Assembly (NCBI RefSeq): GCF_019279795.1
Contig: NC_056749.1
Span: forward strand, 577,195,549 to 577,259,548
Origin: Protopterus annectens
Lineage: Eukaryota > Chordata > Ceratodontiformes > Protopteridae
Direction: 5' to 3'
DNA: 64,000 bases
Under the pieces are notes generated by a model. The model had not been told where the DNA came from and searched no databases. It saw nothing but the letters and a program-made list of their open reading frames with translations. This document shows, piece by piece, positions 10,359-20,822 of the stretch. The stretch's first letter is position 1; every line of letters starts with the position of its first letter. A program made the position numbers and the translations under genes.

Positions 10359-11360
10359 CTGCTCCTGTTCCATTGATTGCCAGGACTCCCAGACTTTCTT
10401 CCCCTGTTAGATCTATTCTGGTGGCAGCTCATAAGTCATCTACCAGAAAAGTTTACCGTAGTAAGTGGAAGCGTTTTTCTATCTGGGCTTCTCAGAACGA
10501 TTTAGATCCTTTTACGGCTCCAGTGCCCAGCGGTTCTTGAATTTTCAGCACACATTTTCCAGCTTGTGGAACATTTTCTACAGTGAAAGTTCAATTGGCT
10601 GCCATTTTTAATTTCCATGTAGGTGGAAACATGGGGTCTTCAGCTTCCTCCAGACTCTGCAAAACCTTTATTAAAGGTACCTTTCTTTTAAGTCCTCCGG
10701 TTAAGGACCTTACTTTTCCTTGGGACCTTAAGTTAGTTTTACAGTTCTGTGGAATTTAAATATTTGTCTTGGAAAAAGGCTTTCCTAGTGGCCATCACCT
10801 CGGCTAGGAGAGTGTCAGAACTTCAAGCGTTATCTGTTAAACCTCCGTATATGATTTTTCAGAAAGGCAGGGTTTCACTTTGGACTAATCCTTTTTTGCC
10901 TAAAGTGGCTTCAGAATCAAATATCATTCAAACCTACCTGCCTTTTTTCCAAAGTTTCAGAACAGGGTGGAATATAAACTACATTTGTTAGATGTGCATA
11001 GGCAGTTACGTTTCTACTTACACAGGACTAGGAACTTTCGCAAGTCTGACCAATTATGTGTCCTTCGCTAGACCTTTTCTAGGCAAACCAATTTCCAAGG
11101 TGATAATTGCCAAGTGGATTTCCCTTTGCATTCTGCAGGTTTACAAAGATAAAGGTATGCCTATTCCGAGGAGGGTTCATGCCCATTCTGCCAGGTCCAT
11201 GGCTACGTCACCAGCCTTTTGGACCAGAGTATGCTTGGATGATACTTGTTCAGCGGCTACTTGGTCCTCATCTCATACTTTAATTTCTCATTATAAATTG
11301 GACATGGTTTCCAGAGGAAGAGCATCCTTTGGCTCCGCGGTGCTCCGTATCCTTTCATGA
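10355..11360 (+). pseudogene. Tyrosine recombinase ORF3 of element B, disrupted
   Basis: A YR-like protein split over at least three frames. The N-terminal part at 10355-10540 has AAHKSSTRKVYRSKWKRFSIW. The middle part (10749-10980) has FKYLSWKKAFLVAITSARRVSELQAL with the first catalytic Arg. The C-terminal part (10992-11360) has GKPISKVIIAKWIS, the HSAR box and SHYKLDMVSRGRASFGSAVL with the Tyr. The catalytic residues survive but the frame does not. Confidence 0.85.
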
Positions 11361-11397
11361 GGGCTTTCCAAGGTTATGGTAGCTGGGTACTCTGTCC

Positions 11398-11510
11398 CAC
11401 AGGTTGATGACCAAATGAAGTTAACTACTTCAGATAAAGAAGTTATGTACTTACCATAACGTTCCATCTGAGTAGTTAGACTTCATTTGTCATCAACCGT
11501 CCCTCCCTCC
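11398..11510 (+). repeat. Internal complementary region of element B
   Basis: ACAGGTTGATGACCAAATG with GAAGTTAACTACTTCAGAT is the inverse of the left ITR start at 5855-5895. The right part, from TTACCATAACG to GTCATCAACC, is the inverse of the right ITR end at 11730-11795. The core AGATAAAGAAGTT is at 11442-11454. Confidence 0.87.
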
Positions 11511-11635
11511 TAACCCCCCTGGCCTTGTTATTGGGTTCTTTCACCTGAGTAACCAAGCCATAGTACCCTTGTGGCCCTCTTGCTTTTACTTGTGGGTCAG
11601 GTATTGCTGAGGGCTCATGTGTTGGGTGGTAAACT

Positions 11636-11800
11636 CGATCTGAGGGAAGGAGATGCAGTGGTATTACGGGTAAGGGGAGGAGCTTGGAGCTCGGATCTGA
11701 TGCTGGTGAAACTGCCGTCTCAGATCCGAAGCCCACAGGTTGATGACAAATGAAGTCTAACTACTCAGATGGAACATTATGGTAAATACATTATTTCTTT
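11636..11800 (+). repeat. Right inverted terminal repeat of element B
   Basis: Inverse of 5855-6010, ending near GGAACATTATGGTAAATAC. Compared with the ICR copy it has a few substitutions, for example GTAAGTAC in the inverted ICR against GTAAATAC here. Confidence 0.85.
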
Positions 11801-12910
11801 TTCAGTCACAAACATATATTTAATCTGTTTGTATGGGTTCTTGTTGAAATTCCAAGGATTGTAATGGTAATCTTCAGAATAACAGAAGTTCATGTGATTG
11901 TCACTAATTTATACAAAGTCCAGGACTGCAGTACTTTGTTGTAAGTCAGTGCAGGGAATACTCCAATCTGTATTAGTAGATATAAGCATCAGAGGAGTGG
12001 AGGATGTCTCTCCATGGTGGAGGGTGCAAGGGGGGCAAAGACTTCTGCAAAAGTACACAAAAGTTGTAAGAGTTTATTTATTGATTGAAGTGTCCAGACT
12101 TTGCAGTACTGGGTCTTTCACCTCTGACAGGAAACCTTTATTATTTACAAATACTGTGTGTGCAGTGCACTGTAGATACTATTCTAATATTCCACTTGTC
12201 TCCATCCATCATCCACTCATAAGTAACAACTTACTGAACTTTTCACATAATGCTTGCACTTTCTTGGATTTTAAAATAATACTGAAATATCTAGTGTCAC
12301 TGCAGCAATGAAGCAGTTTGAGAATTACAGGCGTATTTTAAGCTGGTTAACTTGCACAACAGGGGAACATACAGTTTGTGCTCTGGGCTTTAGCCAGTTT
12401 ACACAGAAGCTGGAAAATACTTCTTAAGGTTTATCAAATGTTTGGCTTTGAGAAAGCTGCAAGTACCATGGACCATCGTAGTTTTTTTGTTGGAGTTTCA
12501 GTCCTCCCACATGATGGGTGTTTTCACAGCTGATGAAAAGATTGAGAGAATTTCCTCAGTCTTTACCCATCTCCTCTTGATCAGTACAAATACAGTTTCT
12601 GGGACAGGGTGTCTGCTTATGGGGCATCAAACTGGGCAACAAAAATCAAAGTAACTAAATGTAAATCAACAGAGCTTTATCAGTATTGCTTCAATGGGGG
12701 AGTATTGTGTAAAACAAGCTTCTGATGCTTTTTGTTTTCTTTTTGGCAAAAAATCCCCTAAAGAATCTGCTTTTGTCACTGTTCCTTCTGCTTTGCTAGT
12801 AGTAGTAGAATATACCTTACAGCAGCATTCACCATCTGTCCTTGCCTTGCTGACTACATTAGTGCCCCAGATGCCCTTATGATTGAGACATGGATCTGAT
12901 TTCAGGAGAT
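11801..12910. other. Unannotated spacer
   Basis: No supported gene or repeat. The short frames at 11898-12311 and 12442-12654 have no recognisable domain. Confidence 0.5.
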
Positions 12911-15900
12911 AGGTTCATAGGTATGTACTAGGCTAATGACTACAAGGGCCTTTATAAGCCTAGACATGCATCCCATATGTATCCAATAGGTTTGGTGCCC
13001 TAGAGGGGTTTTTTTGTTAGGGGAAAGTATAAGCTAGGGCATGGGTAGTCATTTACAGGTTGCCTCTATCCATTTGAGACATGGTGAATTTCTGATGTCC
13101 CATCCACTGTTCCAGGTTATGTTTGAATAGAGTCTTAGAAGAACTCTGATTAACCTGGATGGGAAGTCTGTTCCATTGAAGGAGTATTCTCTGAGACACA
13201 TTCTTATCCCTCCAACATGTACTATTTATGTCGCATGCAGGGTTCATGTCACTTGATCAAGTTGTTCTGATATGTGTTTTTGTGTATATGCAAGAGGCCC
13301 ATCAGAGTGGGATCCTGGGATGCCTTGTATGCCAGATGTAGATCACCCCTGAGCAGTATTCAGGAGACACAGTATAAGGATAGGGCTTTGAGGCAATCTG
13401 CATGTGATATGTTAATGCCCTCTATAAATTTTATTTATTTTTTGAGGAGCCTCTGTGAACTTTCCAGGTATTGCATGTGCCTGCTGAGGTATATACTGGG
13501 GGGGGGGGGGGCATTATAATCAGTAATGTGTCTCATGAGGGCTAAGTACAGTGGAATGATGACTTCCTTGGTTCTAGATGTCATACTTTTGCTTATAAGT
13601 TGAATGACATAGAATGATTTCCTTACGGTAACAGTTTGCTAGACCTAGCCCCTAAATGCAGACACTAAATGGCCGAACGATCGGACTTGCATATACTAAG
13701 TATGGGATGCCGTTTCTTTCTGAGAGGAATGGCAATTTTCAAGTTGGTATATATAAGTTCAGGGCTGTGGTGCTTAGTGTTTTTTTGCATGTCAGTAGTC
13801 AGCATTGCGAGTGCCAACATTTCAATAGGGAGTCTTTCCTTACTACCTTAGATGCATGTTGGTTAAAAGCTTTTTTTTTTTTTTCTGTATAGATCCCAAA
13901 TCCCCAACTACCAGGTCTACTCTTAGTGTTATCATCAATGAGGTAGTATCCTGGGGTAACAGACTTCCCAAAGGATATTATGCATTTCTTGGCATTGAGT
14001 TTTAAAACATGTTTGACACCAGTTGTTTCTGTATTAACCCTTCCTGGAGGATATTAGTGTTTTTGTGGGGAATTCTGTGACTACTCCCAGCAGACTTGGT
14101 CAGTCAGAGGTCCTTGATTTTGACTTTGACTTCTGAGTAGTACTGATCCCTGAGGGATTTTGCTAGTGTCTAGCCTCTTGGAGGTGGACTCCCCTATCCT
14201 GTCTTCCTGGGTCCTATCTAAGATCCAGCTGGCAGTCTAGCAGGTAACATAGGGATTTATAAATAATTCTGAGTTTGTTTAAAATGCTTAAGTGGGGTAT
14301 TGTATCAAATGCTTTGACCTGGTCAAGGTTGGCACCATTTTTCCCTTGTCCATTGCCTTGATGACCTATTAAAAAAGTCTGCCAGACTGAGGAGGCATGA
14401 TCTTCCCCTGACAAAGTGAACTGGATTGGATATCATGTCTGCAGGTTTCCATTGTCAGTCATTGTTTTTTCCATGGATAACTATTGGAGTTCTCATTTGT
14501 GTAGCACAAAGCCCTAACTGAAGGTTTGGTTAGTAGTGACGCCAGTGGTCCTGATGGATCTTGTTTTATTCTAGTTAAGAGGCATCTTGGGATATTATCA
14601 GTGCCCATCGATGCAGTGTTGTTGGCCATGGACAGTACGTTTATGACTTGTTCCTTAAAGATGGTTGGGGGATTATTATTGATGACATTTCTTTAGGGTT
14701 GACCGGGTAAGGGAGGATAAAATTGCAGCTGTATTTGTCAGCCAGTAAGTTTGCTACAGTATATCTTCTGGTTTTATTTATGTGGCTGCATTCACAGTTC
14801 TGCAAATTGTTTACAACATTTGAGGTTACAGGTATGGCTAAAAAAAGCCTTGTCATTGTCCTTGGCCCAGGAGGCTACTTTTACCTCAAAGTTGTATTTG
14901 GTAGTCCTGATTTGCCCTCTGAATCATTTGTTTAAATTGAGAGGTTTTATCCTGCTGGGTGTTGTATTTCCTGACACTTCTTACGGCTTTCTTCCTTATG
15001 TTGTACAGCCTATTGATTGCATTCCACCAGTGAGTTTTTTTTTTCTGAGCTTATTTCTGGTAGGCACAGCTGTCTCAATGCATGTGCTAACATGATAGTA
15101 TAGAGTAAGTGTGAACAATTCTGCATAGGCAACTGTGTTTTCAGAGTTTCGGGAACTTGAAATTTGGTTGTCACTTAAATGGAAGTTTGCATTAGAATAG
15201 TTTTTAAATGCTGCAGGGTTAGCTGGATTCACAGTTTGATTTTTTTAATTCAAAGGAGACTGATTTATGGTCCGATCTTACTAGAGAGGACATTCCACTG
15301 GGGGATGCAGCATTCTTCCATGTTAGTGAGGACCAGGTCCAGTTTATTTGCCCCCCTAGTATGCGTGTGTGTGGACTTTTTCATGGTGTTAGTGTTTAGA
15401 AAGTCTAGACATCTCTGGGCATGCAGGTTTGGGGTCATGTACATTTCCAAGTTTATAGTGGACTAGTTAGCCATGCATGAATATGGTATTGAGTTGAATG
15501 GTGGGCGTCTCCAATAAGTTTAAGTATGAATTTGGGGTTTCCTGAATCAGTGTGTGACCTATAGCTAGCAAGTTTTATGGTATGGGACATTGCCTATGGT
15601 AATGTGGACATTGACAAGCTCAAGCTAATCATCCTGTTTGACCAGCCTTGAGGTGAACTTGCCCTTGGCTGTAAATACACACCTCCACCTGGAGTCCCTG
15701 CCTGTGCAGTAGTTGGCCTAAATCTCTGGAAGGTAATTTAGCCTTGTATTGACAGGATATTCTATGTAGCTTTAAACCATGTCTCAGTAACTGCACAGAT
15801 TGTCTGCATTCTCTAGGGTGAGGAGAACTTGAAGGGAGTGGAGTTTCTTGTTTGGACTCCTGGCCATGAGAAGCAACACCTTTTAGATTCCTTTGGGTTG

Positions 15901-16080
15901 GGTTATGTCAGAAGGTTTGTCAGTTTGGCATTACCTAAAAAGACAATGTGGTGGTGGCCAGTGTTTTAAAAAGCCCAGAGGGGACAGGTGCAGACCATCC
16001 TTGGCGGTGGACAGTGTTTTAAAAAGCCAGAGTTAGACCAGTGTAGACCATCCTTGGCAAAGCAACGAGGTCTGTTGACC
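12911..16080 (-). mobile_element. Old degenerate CR1-like LINE, near full length
   Basis: A minus-strand non-LTR retrotransposon. Its 3' end is at 12911 (AGGTTCATAGGTATGTACTAGGC), the tail shared by every CR1 copy in this window. Reading on the minus strand, decayed pieces of the family protein appear in the right order. The C-terminal NRTCWRDRF-type region is at 13247-13053 (NSTCWRDKNVSQRILLQWNRLPIQV). An RT piece (DQVKAFDTIPHLSILNKL) is at 14414-14214. The end of the endonuclease domain (FLNTNTM, ANKLDLVLTNM) is near 15450-15265. The 5' part, near 15780-16070, matches 58680-58910 of the better preserved copy in element F. No frame is intact. Confidence 0.75.
15961..16067. repeat. Two-copy 53-bp tandem repeat
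   Basis: GTGTTTTAAAAAGCC starts at 15961 and again at 16014, and both copies run to GACCATCCTTGGC. This lies in the 5' part of the old CR1 copy; the matching part of the CR1 in element F shows a single copy. Confidence 0.7.
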
Positions 16081-16187
16081 GTATCATCCCATGCTGGCAA
16101 ATCTCCTTGGTTAGGGTTGATTATGCACTGAAAGCTCTATTCTATCCTGCAGTGCTGTCTTAAGTGTGCTGTTATGTAGAATAAAGT

Positions 16188-16473
16188 TTAAATGAAAGAC
16201 AAACTGAAAATATGCCTCTGTACATGTTAAGGTTCAAAGTTAAATGTACAAAAAGCATTTGCAAGGTGTTGCAATAAAATCCAAAGCTGCCAAGTGGTGA
16301 ATCCCAAAGAAAACTTCTTTTATTGACACACACACCGGGTTTTCTGATGAAGGCCATTTTCATGGCCAAAAGTGCTTAAAGCCTGTATTTGTGTCAATAA
16401 AGGAAGTTTGCTTTGGGATTCACCACTTGGCAGCATTAGGTTTGATTGCAACACCTTACAAGTGCTTTTTGTG
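16188..16473. mobile_element. Short inverted-repeat fragment of a Penelope-like terminal region
   Basis: Two arms, 16246-16332 and 16388-16476, are inverted copies (core GCCAAGTGGTGAATCCCAAAG). The spacer contains CTGATGAAGGCC, a loop, then GGCCAAAAG. CTGATGA, stem, GAAA is the core of the hammerhead ribozymes that PLEs are known to carry in their terminal repeats; here the G of GAAA is A. The flanks TAGAATAAAGTT (16176-16187) and TAGAGTAAAGTT (about 16474-16485) look like a 12-bp target duplication. PLE assignment is inference from the layout and motif; no protein is encoded. Confidence 0.5.
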
Positions 16474-16489
16474 TAGAGTAAAGTTACAA

Positions 16490-16790
16490 TTGTTGGACTG
16501 CATTTAATTGTACATTAGTGCTTTCTGTATCTGAAAATTCCTTGTGTCTTTGCAAGTGACAGGGAAGTAGTAGTCAGCATTCAGAGCCTCAAGGGCTTTA
16601 GTGTATTAGTTTGTACAAGCTCCATTATTTTGTTTGCTAGGCTTAACTTCCCTTCATGAGTAATATGACAGAAAATATTAGTCCCCATACAGAAGAGCAG
16701 TCCCAAGGATGTTATGGAATTATAAAAGTCCATAAAGTATGCTACAGCTTAAATTTTAATGTTGCCTACTTCTGTAATGGTATTGCAGAT
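16490..16790. other. Unannotated spacer before element C
   Basis: No supported gene or repeat found. Confidence 0.5.
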
Positions 16791-16976
16791 GTCCTTCAAG
16801 GATGCATCTGCAGTCCTAACATATGGGTTGTCCTGCCTCAGGCAGCCCTTCGGTCGGCCGGATTCCAAAGTCTGGGTCTGGCCTCGGCTGATGTCGCACT
16901 TCACCCGACGTCATAGCTGCTGTGAATTGGGTATAAAGGCATCAGCCGATGCCATTTTCCCCAGTCTTTCTTGCCG
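16791..16976 (+). repeat. Left inverted terminal repeat of element C with promoter-like block
   Basis: Inverse of 22181-22398. It starts GTCCTTCAAGGATGCATCTG. Near its inner end it has CCCGACGTCATAGC (CRE-like) and GGGTATAAAGGCATC (TATA-like), about 150 bases before the Gag ATG. Confidence 0.9.
16905..16945 (+). promoter_or_regulatory. Probable promoter of element C (CRE-like and TATA-like boxes)
   Basis: GACGTCAT at about 16908 and GTATAAAG at about 16931 lie inside the left ITR, upstream of Gag. Element D has the same arrangement (GGGTATAAAAC and GACGTCATT near 40816-40845). Because the ITRs are inverted, the right ITR carries the same block pointing leftward. Confidence 0.5.
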
Positions 16977-17095
16977 CGTGGTGCCCGAAGCAGAAGCTGT
17001 TCGCAAGTGCCGGTCGGTCAGATCCAGAGATTACTACTACCGAAGACTTCTAAAAAGCTAAGTACCCCGTTGGGGACTCTTTCTTGCCTCAGCCA

Positions 17096-18916
17096 ATGTC
17101 AGAAAAAGTAAATAACTGTTTAGCTTGTGGGAAACAAATACCTCATAAGGATTTCCACTCTTACTGCCTTCCTTGCTTAGGCCCAGACCACAACGTAGCA
17201 GCTTGTCTAGCCTGTGCTTCCTTCAACCAACGGACACTTAGACGTCGGTCGGAGTTTGCAGAGGAGTTTTTTGGTCCCGCTTTTCCTTACAAAATGCCGT
17301 CGGAGACTCCGACTTCACAATTAGCTAAAAAGCGTAAGGAAAAGGACCGACACTCGCGGTCTGCGGTTTCGGCCGAAACCACGGTTAAGCCATCCGCGAC
17401 TGTCTCAGTTTCGGCTGAAACAGAGTCCACGGTTCTTCCTTCGGCTGAAAGCATGCCTCCTTTAGCCGAGGCCTCACACAGCATGGCTGAATCTGCTACT
17501 GAAATTTCCCCTGCTGTAGCAGGCTCCCAGGATTTATCAGATACTATTCCTTTAGACATATCTACTCCTGCACGTGGAGCTGCTAGGCCCCCTGCATCTA
17601 TGTCTATCAAGGCTTTTTCTAGGGCTAAAGCAGCTAAATCTTCTAAGGCCTTGCCTGCTAAAACCCCCTCACACAGGCCTACCTCTAGTTCCCAAATGCT
17701 CAGCCTGGCTGAGGATCTCATTTCTTTGATCAGGGGATCCCAACCTCACCCTGACAGGGCCTCTCAACCCCCTCCAGAGAAGAGGCCTAGAGCAGAGCCC
17801 CCGGATCCAGTTTCTACAGACTATTCCTCGGATGATTCAGAAAACTCAGAACCTCCAGAAGGCCCATATTCCCCTTATGAGGATTCTGATGCAGAAGACT
17901 CCATTCCTTCTGCCTCTCCTCCTGAGGAATTTTCTTTTGGGGAAACCTTGCATGCTATGAGAGCGCATTTTCAATGGCAGGGCCAGGATTTTTCAGATTC
18001 AAGAAAAAGGCTAAGAACCTTTTTACATTTACCACAGCATAGGCCTTTAGCCATTCCTCCAGTACTAACAGTTGTTGATGATGCATACAATGATGCTTGT
18101 ACTGCTCCTGACTCTCTTCCCCCGGCCCCTGCCAAGCCCGACAGATATTACAGGGTCCCGGACACACACTTTCACTTGTATAAGGCTCCTATTGCAGATC
18201 CTGAAACCATTTCACAGGGCCCCAAAGCTGTAGCAGCTGCCTCTGCCAAAACCCCCCTCCCCTCTGATAGAGAATCTAGAGCATTAGAGAGATGGGGTAA
18301 AAAAGTTTATACTTCTGCTACTCTTTCGGCTAGGGTCTTAAACTGTCAATTCCACATGATTCAGTATCAGGAATTTTTGTTAGACCAGCTAAATAAAAAA
18401 CTGTCCTCTCCTGAACCTATAGACCGTAAGTCCCTTCAGGATTTGGTACATAACACTCAGCAGGTCAGTAATCATTCCTTAAAATGCAGCTATGATGCAC
18501 TAGAGGCTTCCTTTAGATCAGCTATGACTGGAACAGTGATTAGAAGGCATGCATGGTTCAAAGAACAATCCTTACCAGATCATGTAAAGTCAAAGCTCCT
18601 AGATGCTCCCATGGAGAAACAAAGTTTGTTTGGTTCCCCTGCACAGCAAGTGTTAAAGAAGGTGGAAGAAAAAGCAAAATCTGTCCAAACAGTCAAGGAT
18701 TTCTTACAGGTCCAGCCTCCAAGGTTTAGTAGAAATTGGCCTTCGAAGAATTGGTCCTTTCCAGACACCTCCAGAGCACAGAGAGGCAGAAATAGGCCCC
18801 CAAGAGGCAGAGGTCAATCCAGAGGTGCCTACAGGGGACGTCAGTGGCAGCCTATTAACCAAAGAAGTACTGCCACAGATCCAGCTACGACCACTTCCAC
18901 ACGACAGACTCAATGA
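17096..18916 (+). CDS. Gag-like protein ORF1, element C, intact
   Basis: A complete frame of about 606 codons from ATG 17096. I chose this ATG because the starts in D (40993) and E (26177) also begin Met-Ser at the same place; the frame is open a few codons further upstream but without an ATG. The N-terminus has a Cys/His cluster (NCLACGKQIP, HSYCLPCLGPDHNVAACLAC) that looks zinc-binding. A basic patch (KKRKEKDRHSR), a long Ser/Ala/Pro-rich linker and the acidic YEDSDAEDSIPSASPPEEFSF follow. The C-terminal half is conserved in A and D (RRHAWFKEQSLPDHVKSKLLDAP, KSVQTVKDFLQVQPPRFSRNW) and ends in an Arg/Gly-rich tail, a likely nucleic-acid-binding segment. Expected role: particle or RNP assembly in the cytoplasm. 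The last ~90 bases overlap the RT frame. Confidence 0.93.
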   Translation: MSEKVNNCLACGKQIPHKDFHSYCLPCLGPDHNVAACLACASFNQRTLRRRSEFAEEFFGPAFPYKMPSETPTSQLAKKRKEKDRHSRSAVSAETTVKPSATVSVSAETESTVLPSAESMPPLAEASHSMAESATEISPAVAGSQDLSDTIPLDISTPARGAARPPASMSIKAFSRAKAAKSSKALPAKTPSHRPTSSSQMLSLAEDLISLIRGSQPHPDRASQPPPEKRPRAEPPDPVSTDYSSDDSENSEPPEGPYSPYEDSDAEDSIPSASPPEEFSFGETLHAMRAHFQWQGQDFSDSRKRLRTFLHLPQHRPLAIPPVLTVVDDAYNDACTAPDSLPPAPAKPDRYYRVPDTHFHLYKAPIADPETISQGPKAVAAASAKTPLPSDRESRALERWGKKVYTSATLSARVLNCQFHMIQYQEFLLDQLNKKLSSPEPIDRKSLQDLVHNTQQVSNHSLKCSYDALEASFRSAMTGTVIRRHAWFKEQSLPDHVKSKLLDAPMEKQSLFGSPAQQVLKKVEEKAKSVQTVKDFLQVQPPRFSRNWPSKNWSFPDTSRAQRGRNRPPRGRGQSRGAYRGRQWQPINQRSTATDPATTTSTRQTQ

Positions 18917-20822
18917 CTTGGCTCTGATACCGCCTACCAGGGAACAACTGGAAGCACCCTTAGGCGGAAAGCTAGCCTTATTTTCCGTGAACTGGCATTA
19001 CATTACAGGAGACAAATGGATTTTACAGACAATAGACAAAGGCTACAGGTTTCACTTCCACACTCTACCAAAAAAGAGAGGAATGCCAAACCTACCACCA
19101 AACCAAAAAACAAACGCTCTAGGGCAAATCAACCACCTACTAAGGATGAGAGCTATAGAAAAGGTACCTCCCATGGAACAAGGGCAAGGATTTTACTCCA
19201 GACTTTTCCTGGTACCAAGAAAAGAAAACCAATGGAGGCCTATTCTCGACCTGTCCGCTCTGAACACATATCTCATTGTTCCAAAATTCAAAATGCTGAC
19301 CCTACAGCAACTTCTTCCCATGCTGGGCAAGGAGTCTTGGCTGGTGACTCTAGATCTCAAGGAGGCATACCTGCACGTCCCTATATGACCAGATTGCAGA
19401 AGATACCTCAGATTTCTTGCAGGATCAGAGCATTATCAATTCTCAGGATTGCCCTTTGGCTTATCTACTGCGCCCAGAGTATTCACGAAATGCCTGGCAT
19501 CAGTAATTGCTCATTGCAGGCTTCAGGGAATTCAGATTTATCCATACCTGGACGACTGCCTAATACAAGCGGACAACAAGACCAAATTAACAAAAGATTT
19601 GGAAAAGGTCATACAACTACTGCAAGCCCTGGGATACACAGTCAACATGAAAAAGTCAAGGCTGGTACCATCCCAAAGGATAACATTCTTGGGTGCAGAA
19701 CTGGACACATCAAATCAGATGGCATTTCTCACAGCAGAAAAGCAAAAGCAACTACCACTCTATTTCATGGCATTAACAACACAGAACCAGCTTACAGCAA
19801 GAAAAGTCCTGCAAGCCCTGGGTTACATGGCATCCTGCATAATATTGATACCACATGCCAGGCTGCATATGAGGAAGTTGCAATGGTACCTAAGGAATGT
19901 ATGGTCTCAACACAAGCACAGTCTAGAAGCCCAGATTCCAATAATTCCATGCCTGAAACAAGAACTCCTGTGGTGGGCTCAGGCCTGTCAGATGAACAGA
20001 GGACTGCCTTTCCACAAACCTCACCCAAGCCAGACTATCACCACGGACGCCTCAGACCTAGGCTGGGGGGCACACATGGTGGACAAGTGTATACAAGGCC
20101 TATGGACACAAGACCAGCTGAACCTTCATATAAATATAAAAGAGATGCTGGCAGTGAAACAGGCACTACAGACATTCAGACCTTTTCTTCAACAGGGTCA
20201 TTTGCTGATAAGGACGGACAACACCACAGTCATGTGGTATATCAACAAACAGGGAGGCACACATTCATATCCTCTATGCCGGATAGCAATGGACCTGTGG
20301 AATGTGGCCCTGAACCTCAACATTCAACTCCAGGCCAAATTTGTGCCAGGAAGAGAAAATATACTAGCAGACACCTTAAGCAGAACTACCACGGATGCCC
20401 ACGAATGGATGCTGCATCCAGACATCTTCAAAACCATTACAAAGAAATGGGAACTACCAGAAATAGACCTGTTCACATCCCCACACAACCACCAATTGAG
20501 GAAATTCTGCACAAGGACATACCACCCTCTTGCTTGGAAGGTGGACTCCCTATCCTTCAGTTGGGAAAACCTGACAGCGTATGCATTCCCACCTCTTCCT
20601 TTGATGCACAAAGTGCTACTGAAGATCAAAGATCATCACCCAAGGATCATCCTGATAGCTCCAGACTGGCCGAGGCAGCATTGGTACCCGCTACTGAGGA
20701 GTATGTCTCGGACACACGCATGGCCTCTACCTCTAGTTCCTTTACTGCTAACACAGAACAACTACAAGATTCTACATCCAAACTTGAAAACACTACAGCT
20801 AGCTGCCTGGAATATTGCATAA
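18825..20822 (+). pseudogene. RT-RNase H-methyltransferase-like ORF2, element C, one nonsense codon
   Basis: Open from within the end of Gag, in the +1 frame relative to it, without a clear ATG, so expression by frameshift or reinitiation is likely. The conserved entry APLGGKLALF and YITGDKWILQTIDKGYRFHFH is followed by VTLDLKEAYLHVPI. A TGA at 19386-19388 interrupts the frame where element A has Arg. Downstream are LPFGLSTAPRVFTK, YPYLDDCLIQAD (catalytic Asp pair), RNase H (TTDASDLGWGAHM, HINIKEMLAVKQAL, RTDNTTVMWYINKQGG, LADTLSR) and the methyltransferase-like end (IDLFTSPHNHQLRKF, YAFPPLPLMHKVL, LIAPDWPRQHWYP). All catalytic motifs remain; the single stop is the only lesion I see. Confidence 0.92.

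Larger units (their letters stand above)
5855..11800 (+). mobile_element. DIRS-like retrotransposon B, complete structure, decayed ORFs
   Basis: Full-length DIRS element of the second subfamily. Left ITR 5855-6010, Gag-like ORF, RT-RNase H, YR, ICR at 11398-11510 and right ITR 11636-11800. All three genes carry several frameshifts or stops. The ITRs still pair well: ATCTGAAGTAGTTAAC at the left end and the GAAGTCTAACTACTCAGAT block at the right. Confidence 0.9.

Noticed and set aside
17287-17721. 144-codon minus-strand frame over Gag of element C
   Set aside because: Antisense shadow of a Ser/Ala/Glu-rich Gag segment, which lacks stops on the complement by composition.
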